Assembly (NCBI GenBank): GCA_910588825.1
Contig: CAJURF010000007.1
Location: forward strand, 13,669 to 71,719
DNA length: 58,051 nucleotides
Direction: 5' to 3'
From: an uncultured Lachnospiraceae bacterium
Lineage (GTDB): Bacteria; Bacillota; Clostridia; Lachnospirales; Lachnospiraceae
Positions within the stretch are counted from its first letter, which is position 1; each line of letters opens with the position of its first letter. Shown here piece by piece: positions 1 through 6,851 of the stretch. Both the position numbers and the translations under genes were made by a program. The notes beneath the pieces were generated by a model. It did no database searches. It was not told the DNA's origin and worked only from the letters and a program-made list of their open reading frames with translations.

Positions 1-40
1 GCTCTATATGCAGCGCTTCTCTGTATTTTCGAAAGCTCAA
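1..40 (-). CDS. PD-(D/E)XK nuclease-family protein, copy 1 (5' end only, cut by window)
   Basis: Only the first 13 codons from a TTG start at 40-38 lie in the window; they encode the same MSFRKYREALHIE start as the two complete copies to the right. The TTG is preceded by AGGAGG with 7 nt spacing. Further upstream (to 122) the sequence still encodes the remains of an older N-terminus ending in the AGGLGL peptide, but its ATG at 122-120 is out of frame because the following A-run has only four A (115-118). The nearly identical sequence shows recent tandem duplication. Nothing can be said about its 3' part. Confidence 0.55.
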   Translation of the reverse strand, partial: MSFRKYREALHIE

Positions 41-111
41 TCCCAGGCCTCCTGCAAAGCCTGAATGCCAGTCTATCTGTTCTGCTGAGTCTATCGTTTG
101 TGTGATTGTAT

Positions 112-921
112 TTATTTTCCATTCCCTCTTTCTTCTGCCAGCATTTCTGCATATTTGGCGCGTTTATCCTGAGGAATATCCAAACAATTCATTGCTTCCT
201 GCTCAGTCATTTTTAACTTCTTCATGATACGTTTTATATCTGAAACCTTCTCATCTGTTATAGCTTTCTCGATTTCATCTCCAAATAACCGCCACACCAC
301 CTGATTCACCATTTCGTCTTCCCTCCCTGCCCGCTCATACATTTCTACATTTGCTGATACACTGACACGCAGTACGGCTTCCGCATCTCTTCTGTCTCCC
401 GGCTTCCCCAATGTTCTCATATATGCCAGAAATTTCCGGATCTCCTTCTCCTTTACCCCTGGCATCAGCATTTTTAAACTCAGAAATTCTTCTTCCTCTA
501 ATTCGTTTGCCACTATAATCTGCAGGGGCAGGCTCACTACTCCCTCCACATAGTACACACCGCCATAGGGATGACTGATTTCTATCCCTTCTCTTTTCCA
601 CTCTTTAAACAACTCCCTCGGATAACGGTTCCGAAATATGGATATGGTCAGTTCTTCTGCTGGAACTTCATTCACATGTTCCCCCAAACCTTTATATAAT
701 CCCGCATAGCCGATTACTTTCCACACCACATCGCTGTTCAGCGAATCATTTGGATTTTTATTTTCGACCACATTATGTTTACGAAATATTTTTCCCACTG
801 CATTATCAATTACCGTATCTTTTTCCTTTTTGATGACCAAAAAGTCCATCCGCGGCGGCTCTTTCGTCAGCGGATATTCCCGCTCTATATGCAGCGCTTC
901 TCTGTATTTTCGAAAGCTCAA
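112..921 (-). CDS. PD-(D/E)XK (Rpn/transposase-like) nuclease-family protein, copy 2
   Basis: 269 residues from a TTG start with a perfect AGGAGG 7 nt upstream. The N-terminal half resembles the PD-(D/E)XK proteins common in Clostridia and related to Rpn recombination-promoting nucleases: 'RMDFLVIKK' supplies Asp26 and 'VVENKNPNDS' supplies the E-x-K pair (Glu53, Lys55), followed by the typical 'VWKVIGYAGLYKG'. The C-terminal third is helical and charged. It is nearly identical to copy 3 over the N-terminal part but lacks about 17 residues after 'FGDEIEK'. An older ATG (1003-1001) is out of frame. The stop codon overlaps the old start of copy 1, so the copies are packed head to tail. Nuclease activity is inferred from motifs only; the protein could be a decaying mobile-type gene. 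Confidence 0.7.
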   Translation of the reverse strand: MSFRKYREALHIEREYPLTKEPPRMDFLVIKKEKDTVIDNAVGKIFRKHNVVENKNPNDSLNSDVVWKVIGYAGLYKGLGEHVNEVPAEELTISIFRNRYPRELFKEWKREGIEISHPYGGVYYVEGVVSLPLQIIVANELEEEEFLSLKMLMPGVKEKEIRKFLAYMRTLGKPGDRRDAEAVLRVSVSANVEMYERAGREDEMVNQVVWRLFGDEIEKAITDEKVSDIKRIMKKLKMTEQEAMNCLDIPQDKRAKYAEMLAEERGNGK

Positions 922-1017
922 TCCCAGGCCTCCTGCAAAGCCTGAATGCCAGTCTATCTGTTCTGCTGAGTCTATCGTTTGTGTGATTGTATTTATTTTC
1001 CATTCCCTCTTTCTCTG

Positions 1018-1878
1018 TTATCCTTTTTTATATTCCACTTTTTTTGACAGTTCTTCTGTATACTTAGCCTGTTGATATGGTGGAATATCTAACGCATTCA
1101 TTGCTTCCTGTTCAGTCAAATGAAATTTTCCCATGATACTCCTAATATTTGAAACTTTCTCATCTGCTACTGCTTTTTCTATAGCTTCTTCTACACTGCC
1201 GCTCAGTTTTTCCTCAACTTCTTTCTCAATTTCATCTCCAAATAACCGCCACACCACCTGATTTACCATTTCATCTTCCCTCCCTGCTTTCTCATACATT
1301 TCTACATTTGCCGTTACGCTGACACGCAGTACCGCTTCCGCATCTCTCCTGTCTCCCAAATCCTGCAAGGTGTTCATATATGACAAAAACTTTCGGATTT
1401 CCTTTTCTTTCACCCCTGGCATCAGCATTCTTAGACTCAGAAATTCTTCTCCCTCCAATTCATTCGCCACTATGATCTGCAAGGGCAGACTCACCACTCC
1501 TTTCACATAATAAACCCCGCTGTATGGATGACTCACTTCCATCCCTTCTCTTTTCCACTCTTTAAACAACTCCCTTGGACAGCGGTTCCGAAATATGGAT
1601 ATGGTCAGTTCTTCTGCTGGAATTTCATTCACATGTTCTGCTAAACCTTTATATAATCCCGCATAGCCGATTACTTTCCACACCACATCGCTGTTCAGCG
1701 AATCATTTGGATTTTTATTTTCGACCACATTATGTTTACGAAATATTTTTCCCACTGCATTATCAATTACCGTATCTTTTTCCTTTTTGATGACCAGAAA
1801 GTCCATCCGCGGCGGCTCTTTCATCAGCGGATATTCCCGCTCTATATACAATGCTTCTCTGTATTTTCGAAAGCTCAA
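1018..1878 (-). CDS. PD-(D/E)XK (Rpn/transposase-like) nuclease-family protein, copy 3
   Basis: 286 residues from a TTG start preceded by AGGGGG. It has the same putative catalytic residues as copy 2 (Asp26, Glu53, Lys55) and the same fold signature, but it carries an extra stretch 'EVEEKLSGSVEEAIEKA' near residue 220 and a different C-terminus. This is the first gene after the promoter at 2082-2110. An ATG at 1961-1959 would give the longer ancestral N-terminus (MEKINTITQ...) only if its A-run were six A long; it is five (1953-1957), so translation from it stops after three codons. The real start may therefore be TTG, or the gene may be switched off by that frameshift. Confidence 0.7.
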   Translation of the reverse strand: MSFRKYREALYIEREYPLMKEPPRMDFLVIKKEKDTVIDNAVGKIFRKHNVVENKNPNDSLNSDVVWKVIGYAGLYKGLAEHVNEIPAEELTISIFRNRCPRELFKEWKREGMEVSHPYSGVYYVKGVVSLPLQIIVANELEGEEFLSLRMLMPGVKEKEIRKFLSYMNTLQDLGDRRDAEAVLRVSVTANVEMYEKAGREDEMVNQVVWRLFGDEIEKEVEEKLSGSVEEAIEKAVADEKVSNIRSIMGKFHLTEQEAMNALDIPPYQQAKYTEELSKKVEYKKG

Positions 1879-1975
1879 TCCCAGGCCCCCTGCAAAACCT
1901 GAATGCCAGTCTATCTGCTCTGCTGGGTCTATCGTTTGCGTAATTGTATTTATTTTTCCATTCCCTCTTTCTCTT

Positions 1976-2035
1976 TTACCCTTTCATCAACTTAACACCA
2001 GCTAATGAAATATTATATCTATAGTTTGAAATCAT
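1976..2035 (-). CDS. possible 19-codon leader peptide
   Basis: A short reading frame MISNYRYNISLAGVKLMKG starts at ATG 2035-2033, preceded by GGAG at 4-5 nt, and ends at TAA 1978-1976, 15 nt before the old ATG of nuclease copy 3. It lies on the transcript from the promoter at 2082-2110. It may couple translation to the nuclease genes, be a remnant of a lost gene, or be chance; only the good ribosome site supports it. Confidence 0.25.
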   Translation of the reverse strand: MISNYRYNISLAGVKLMKG

Positions 2036-2081
2036 ATTTCTCCATGCACCAATTCTATCTTGTTTGCCCTTTACATTATTT

Positions 2082-2110
2082 AGTATAACACCCATGAATC
2101 TTTCTGACAA
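2082..2110 (-). promoter_or_regulatory. sigma-A type promoter for the nuclease gene cluster
   Basis: On the minus strand TTGTCA (2110-2105) and TATACT (2087-2082) are separated by exactly 17 bp, close to the vegetative consensus. It lies about 200 bp before the TTG of nuclease copy 3. Together with the terminator at 2182-2214 it makes the nuclease cluster a transcription unit separate from fliD-fliS. The rest of 1879-2287 is AT-rich and shows nothing else except the possible leader peptide. Confidence 0.65.
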
Positions 2111-2181
2111 GACAGCATACACCCCTTAAAAATCACCTTTTTTCAATTTTCAGCCATCACATGGATTAATCTGTAAGTTAT

Positions 2182-2214
2182 AAAAAAGCAGGCACACAAA
2201 GTACCTGCTTTTTT
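2182..2214 (-). terminator. Rho-independent terminator after the fliD-fliS-fliT-like unit
   Basis: An 11-bp perfect stem (arms 2182-2192 and 2204-2214, GC core GCAGG/CCTGC) with an 11-nt loop is flanked by A and T runs. It can work in both directions; here it follows the stop codon of the last flagellar gene by about 75 bp. Confidence 0.8.
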
Positions 2215-2287
2215 ATCAACTTTTCCTTCATCCACAACCACTATCAAGAAGTTTTCACTGACAGCCTGCAAAAAACATCTGCCTCTC

Positions 2288-2686
2288 TCATTGATAATAA
2301 GAATCCTTCCCGGCTACACGCTGGCTCATCTGCCTGTCAATCTGAATCGTTCTTTCCAGAACTTTTTGCACGGAATTGGCAATCTCACTGATCTTCACAG
2401 CCTCAAACCCGTCTGCTTCTTTTGCTGTCCCCTCATTCAGCCATCCTCTGACCCGCTCTCTTTTATCCGGCTCAAGTATGGATAACAGGTAACGGATATC
2501 CCGGTCACAATCAGCCGCAAGCTCAATTCCTTCCTGCCGCATAGAGATCAGCATTTCCATAGACACTCTGTCATTTCTGGAAAGAGCTTCCTGCATTTCC
2601 TGAGTCGTTTTCTGGATTTCATTTAAGCTTCCGTACTTTCTCTGGAGCTTTTTCATGATTTCCACATAAATTCCCTGCTCATCCAT
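2288..2686 (-). CDS. FliT-like flagellar chaperone (hypothetical)
   Basis: 132 residues, mostly helical, with no membrane segment. It directly follows fliS (19 bp), the position where Firmicutes carry FliT or a FlgN-like export chaperone. Length and all-helical, charged composition fit FliT, which in other bacteria binds the cap protein FliD and keeps it export-competent. The name rests mainly on gene order; sequence similarity in this family is low. It is the last gene before the terminator at 2182-2214. Confidence 0.55.
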   Translation of the reverse strand: MDEQGIYVEIMKKLQRKYGSLNEIQKTTQEMQEALSRNDRVSMEMLISMRQEGIELAADCDRDIRYLLSILEPDKRERVRGWLNEGTAKEADGFEAVKISEIANSVQKVLERTIQIDRQMSQRVAGKDSYYQ

Positions 2687-2704
2687 AGAAACTTACGTCC
2701 TCCA

Positions 2705-3076
2705 CTATCGACCTGATCTTTTTTCAGCCTGGCGGAAAGCATCCCGCAGTTCTTCTACCAGAGGCTTCAACTCGTCCAGAATCGCCTGCCTCCTGCTGGC
2801 CTTCACGCGGCTCAATTCGTATATAAAGAAATCATACAGGGCCCGCAGCTGAACACTGATGGCATACTCACGATTCAGAGTCTGCTTCAAATACTTAATA
2901 ATATCCACAGCCCTGTTGACAGACTGTTCAAAAACAACGTTGTCCTGGTCCTTTAACGCCAATTCTGCCCTTGTGATCCTCTTTACCAGCTCATCAAAGA
3001 GCAGAAGCAGCATCTCGCCTTGTGTCATGGTAGACACTGCCTGATTTTTATACTGTTGATAACCGCTTGCAATCAT
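2705..3076 (-). CDS. fliS: Flagellin export chaperone FliS
   Basis: 123 residues of typical FliS type: N-terminal 'GYQQYKNQAVSTMTQGEMLLLLFDELVKRI' region (split here across the conserved Tyr-rich start and the 'LLLFDEL' helix), then a four-helix bundle. FliS binds the C-terminus of unexported flagellin in the cytoplasm and stops early polymerisation. It lies 27 bp after fliD, as in most Firmicutes. Flagellin itself is not in the window. Confidence 0.92.
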   Translation of the reverse strand: MIASGYQQYKNQAVSTMTQGEMLLLLFDELVKRITRAELALKDQDNVVFEQSVNRAVDIIKYLKQTLNREYAISVQLRALYDFFIYELSRVKASRRQAILDELKPLVEELRDAFRQAEKRSGR

Positions 3077-3103
3077 TTTCTTCCTCCTTCAAAGCAGTGG
3101 TTC

Positions 3104-5494
3104 TTAATAACCGCCTGACATGGAACTCAGGTAACTGCTCTGGCTGTTCATCTGGGCGATTACTGTTTCCAACCTGGTAAACTGGGAAATATAACGATCC
3201 TGCTCACTCTTCAGCCGTGTCTGCAACTGGGAAATCAGATCATCAATATCCTTCAGTTCTTTATAAATCTCATTATCCGTCAAGCTAAGAGCAGAAGACT
3301 CAGAACCGGCTCTCTGAATCAGACTTCCCTTGGGACTTCCCAAAGTCTTGGCATAAGAATCGGTGATCTTCTTCATATTCGTCATCAATCCCGGCTGAGA
3401 CTTATCTGTGCTGGTAAATATCTTAGCCACTTTGTCCGGATCTGTCTCCAGAGCATTTTTCAGCTTGTTCTCATCAATGGTCAGCTTACCATTGGCCGTA
3501 TAATCAGAAACCTCAGAAATACCAATAGATTCCAGCTTGGACATGAGAGAACCCATGGTTACAAAACGCAGATCACTGGACAGCTCCCTGAGAAGATCAT
3601 CCCCGAACAATATACCTTCCTTGGCTTTCTTCTCCCATTTCTCGATCTGTTCATCCGTCATCTCTTCCTTCTGATCATCTGTCAGAGGCTGATAATCACG
3701 GTTCGGTTTCGTAGTTAAGAAGCCGTTTACCATGTCTACAATCTCGTTGTAGGCATTTACCATGTCTTTGATGGAGCTTAGAATATTGTCTACGTTAGCT
3801 TTGGATTCGAAGGTTACTTCTTCTCCTTGAATCAGAGTAGTCGCTTTACCATCAGCGTCTTTTTCATAGCCAAACTCACCTTTAATGGAAATATTCAGCC
3901 CATCCTGAGTGAAGCTATTAGTACCCCTGTACAAATCAACAGTCTCCGAAGACCCCGCATACTGCACAGTGACAATGGCATCCTGGCCTTTTTGAACTGT
4001 ATTTTCATCATATTTCCCAAACAAAGTATCCGCAAGATCACCTTCCCATTTAACCTTGCCGCTGGCCCCGTCTACTTTCGAAGAAATCGTAAATTTATCT
4101 GAGTTTTGCAGATACGAAACCGTTACACCTGCATCGGAACTGTTAATTTTGTTTATAATCTCATTAATCGTACTGTTCTCTGTGATCCCTTCAATTTCCA
4201 CGCCATTAATTACCAGCTTCTCACTTCCAGTAAACGCTTTTTTTCCATCCTTTAAGCTATCCAAACCGGTCAGGCCAGAATTTATTCCCACATTCAAATT
4301 CACACGGTTATTCTCACCGCCATACACGTTGAATGCTCCATCTTCGCCCACCATCCCATCGCTGCCATAGCTTAATGACAGAATAGATGTGTCGTCATCT
4401 CCACCGCCAGGACGAGTTGTTTTAAACGTAAATCCATTGGCAGATGCATTTAAGTCTGCTTTGATCCTGCCCTCACCAAACGCTTTGTCAAGACCTTTTT
4501 GCAGGACATCCTTTACAGCCGCCATAATATCGCCTGGATATTTTTGCTTTGCTGCCTCTAAATCTTTTTCTGATATCTTAATATCGGCTGACTGACCGTT
4601 ATAAGTGAAAGTTAAACTTTGTCCTTTAATTCTTTCTTCAAAAGTTGTCTTTCTGAGTAACGCGTCCTTTGAAATTTGAATGCCGCCAGCCGGATTCAGC
4701 TCTTTTCCTTTCTCGTCATCAATATTCATTGCTTCGCGCGCCTTTTCTGAGGCGTTAATCCGGATAGTCTCACCAGTAGCATTAGTCATGTCCAGCCAGC
4801 CATTGGTGCTGTTGAACACAACCACATCTTTCAGCGTCTTGTCTTCCTCACCTTCGATCTTAATATTTTCTAGGGCTTTATTCATTCTCTCAGCTAGTTC
4901 ATCCATCATCTGGCTCTCATTATTCTTGCCCTGTGTGCTGTCTGCACTCAACCCAGCAAAACTTACCGTATAAGTCTTTCCTGCATATTCAATGCTTAGC
5001 GTCTCACCTTTTAAACTGCTGACATATTGATCCTGGCTGATTGCCGCCGTCTCCAACGTCTTATCAGAAGCCGCCCCTGTAGTATACGAAGCATTCTTCG
5101 CCATCTGTTTCACACCCAGAATAGTCAAAGAATCCGCAGAATTACTCCCCGCCGAAGTCACACTAACCTTAGAACTATTCTTCCCATAAGCCGTAATATT
5201 AGTCTTGGCAAACAAAGCGGAACTGGACAAGTTGCTGGTGGGATTGGTATAATCCATATATTTAGAAGACAATGCTACTAATTTATCAGTCACAGAGCGG
5301 TATGATGTCTGTTTCCATTCCAATGACTGTTTCTTCTGCTGTTTCTTCGCAATTTTTGCCCGGGTGGCATAGGTCATAGATTCGATTAATGTATCCCTGT
5401 CCAGCCCGCTGGCAAGTCCCCCGTATCCGTGTAATCCACCGCCTCCGGATACAAGACTGCTGGTACTGCTTGATAAACTTCCAATTGATGCCAT
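3104..5494 (-). CDS. fliD: Flagellar filament cap protein FliD
   Basis: 796 residues when read from the second ATG (MASIG), which has AAAGGAG 9 nt upstream; the ATG at 5503 would touch that site directly and is unlikely. The N-terminal 'GLASGLDRDTLIESM' and the C-terminal coiled coil ending 'AQMNSQSSYLSSMSGGY' are typical FliD ends that form the pentameric cap above growing flagellin. The protein is much longer than the roughly 450-500 residues common in the family; the extra length is in the central, surface-exposed D2/D3 part. First gene of a fliD-fliS-fliT-like unit. Confidence 0.92.
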   Translation of the reverse strand: MASIGSLSSSTSSLVSGGGGLHGYGGLASGLDRDTLIESMTYATRAKIAKKQQKKQSLEWKQTSYRSVTDKLVALSSKYMDYTNPTSNLSSSALFAKTNITAYGKNSSKVSVTSAGSNSADSLTILGVKQMAKNASYTTGAASDKTLETAAISQDQYVSSLKGETLSIEYAGKTYTVSFAGLSADSTQGKNNESQMMDELAERMNKALENIKIEGEEDKTLKDVVVFNSTNGWLDMTNATGETIRINASEKAREAMNIDDEKGKELNPAGGIQISKDALLRKTTFEERIKGQSLTFTYNGQSADIKISEKDLEAAKQKYPGDIMAAVKDVLQKGLDKAFGEGRIKADLNASANGFTFKTTRPGGGDDDTSILSLSYGSDGMVGEDGAFNVYGGENNRVNLNVGINSGLTGLDSLKDGKKAFTGSEKLVINGVEIEGITENSTINEIINKINSSDAGVTVSYLQNSDKFTISSKVDGASGKVKWEGDLADTLFGKYDENTVQKGQDAIVTVQYAGSSETVDLYRGTNSFTQDGLNISIKGEFGYEKDADGKATTLIQGEEVTFESKANVDNILSSIKDMVNAYNEIVDMVNGFLTTKPNRDYQPLTDDQKEEMTDEQIEKWEKKAKEGILFGDDLLRELSSDLRFVTMGSLMSKLESIGISEVSDYTANGKLTIDENKLKNALETDPDKVAKIFTSTDKSQPGLMTNMKKITDSYAKTLGSPKGSLIQRAGSESSALSLTDNEIYKELKDIDDLISQLQTRLKSEQDRYISQFTRLETVIAQMNSQSSYLSSMSGGY

Positions 5495-5503
5495 ATGATA
5501 CAT

Positions 5504-5965
5504 CTCCTTTCATAACAATATGCGAATAAACGCATAAACCAATAACTTAAGCAATCCATAAAGCAGATTGAATTTCATCTGCAGTTCTATTTCAAAGAGA
5601 AATCAATACGCTAATTCCATGAATTCCCTTCGATCCTTATCCTCCACTTTCCAAAACACAGCCGCTATGAAAGGGCATCTGCCCCTGGCAGGCTTTGGAG
5701 GGTGCATTTTTAGCCGGGGTGAAATCCACTGCATACGCAGGCCCGGCCCAAAGTCTTTTCTGAACGCCGCGGATAAAGCGTGCCTTTCAACAATTTGCAA
5801 ATACAGTCAAAACAAAGGAAATCAACCCTCAAATTCAACAATTTCTTGAATTTCATCTATACTTATTTATCGACATATAGTATACTTAAATAATAGTAAA
5901 AATGAGAATTTTAAAGCTACACACAAGCGAAAACAGTAATAAACTAACGAAATGGAGGTTTCATC
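5504..5965. other. 462-bp intergenic region with a GC-rich structured core
   Basis: This gap between divergent fliD and parA is AT-rich at both ends but holds a GC-rich block (about 5660-5800) with nested inverted repeats: GCCGGG 5713-5718 with CCCGGC 5742-5747 enclosing CTGC-atac-GCAG (5729-5740), and GGGCA-tc-TGCCC nearby. Small dyads also occur at 5563-5582 (GCAGAT/ATCTGC). Reading frames across it look like chance. It could be a structured RNA, a repeat copy or regulatory leader; I did not recognise a known riboswitch and see no convincing fliD or parA promoter. Confidence 0.4.
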
Positions 5966-6736
5966 TTGTCAACAAACATTGTACTTACCAATCAAAAAGG
6001 CGGTGTTGGTAAGACTACCACAACTTCCGCTATCGCCTGCAGCCTTGTAGAGCGCAGGAACACCAAAGTCCTGGCCATAGACCTGGACCCGCAGGGCAAC
6101 CTGGGCTTCAGCCTGGGATTAGATATAGAAAACAGCAGTACCATCTACGAAGTATTAAATGGTGAAGTGCCGCTGCGGGAGGCTATACAGCCCACAGAGT
6201 ACTGCGATGTGATTACCTCCAACATTTTACTGAGCCGGGCGGAACTGGAATTCACCGGAACTGGCAGAGAATCCCTGTTGAAGAAAGCCCTGGAACCTGT
6301 CAAAGATTTTTACGATTATATTATCATCGACACGCCTCCGGCATTAAATGTGCTGACAGTCAATGCCTACACAGTTGCCAACCATCTGATCATTCCCATG
6401 GTTCCGGAGATTTTAAGCCTTCTTGCAGTCACCCAGATCAAGGAGACCATCGATTCCGTAAAGTCCACATTTAACCCGGATCTGAATGTGCTGGGTATTT
6501 TGCTGACTAAATATAACGGGCGGACCATCCTGGCAAGAGAAGTCAGCGAAATGGCAGAAAATATTGCCCGGCAGATTGGGACCAAAGTATTCCAGACCCA
6601 GATCAGGGCCAGCGTATCGGTGGCAGAAGCACCCGCTCATGGGGAGAGCATATTTGACTATGCACCTCAGTCCAATCCATCCCAGGATTACAAAAAATTC
6701 GTAGAAGAAATCGCTCCGGATATCCACCTTCAATAA
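5966..6736 (+). CDS. ParA/Soj-family ATPase (orphan)
   Basis: 256 residues from a TTG start with TGGAGG 9 nt upstream; no ATG is available nearby. The deviant Walker A KGGVGKTT is at 11-18, the A' segment 'AIDLDPQGN' has Asp39/Asp41, and Walker B 'IIIDTPPAL' has Asp122. These are features of dimerising ParA/Soj ATPases that move cargo along the nucleoid or membrane. No parB or parS follows. Its partner is instead a ComFB-domain protein 115 bp downstream, and both lie inside a flagellar region where the usual positioning proteins FlhF/FlhG are missing. A role in placing flagella, chemoreceptors or plasmid-like cargo is inference. Confidence 0.85.
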   Translation: MSTNIVLTNQKGGVGKTTTTSAIACSLVERRNTKVLAIDLDPQGNLGFSLGLDIENSSTIYEVLNGEVPLREAIQPTEYCDVITSNILLSRAELEFTGTGRESLLKKALEPVKDFYDYIIIDTPPALNVLTVNAYTVANHLIIPMVPEILSLLAVTQIKETIDSVKSTFNPDLNVLGILLTKYNGRTILAREVSEMAENIARQIGTKVFQTQIRASVSVAEAPAHGESIFDYAPQSNPSQDYKKFVEEIAPDIHLQ

Positions 6737-6777
6737 AAACCGGACTGCATAAAATAATCGTTATATGTAAGCAGCCC

Positions 6778-6822
6778 AATAATCAGAGCGTCAAAATCAA
6801 CTCATTTGACGCTCTGATTATT
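6778..6822 (+). terminator. 18-bp perfect hairpin between parA and the comFB-domain gene
   Basis: Arms 6778-6795 and 6805-6822 pair perfectly around a 9-nt loop. The arm core is CAGAGCGTC/GACGCTCTG. The tail TTTCTTAAAT is only moderately T-rich, so it may be a leaky terminator or an mRNA-processing/stability element. The downstream gene starts 30 bp later with its own site (AAAGGAG), so the hairpin could lower its expression relative to parA. Confidence 0.6.
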
Positions 6823-6851
6823 TCTTAAATTGTCGCAAAGGAGAAATACCA

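Noticed and set aside
806..1003. 65-codon frame starting with the old ATG of nuclease copy 2
   Set aside because: It runs out of frame through the nuclease coding region; its start is the frameshifted ancestral ATG, not a separate gene.
5713..5747. c-di-GMP riboswitch before fliD or parA
   Set aside because: I looked for the GEMM-type core and did not find it on either strand; only generic inverted repeats are present.
5568..5849. Frames of 65 and 93 codons in the fliD-parA gap
   Set aside because: They overlap each other on opposite strands, have no good ribosome site and cross the inverted repeats; noncoding structure explains the region better.
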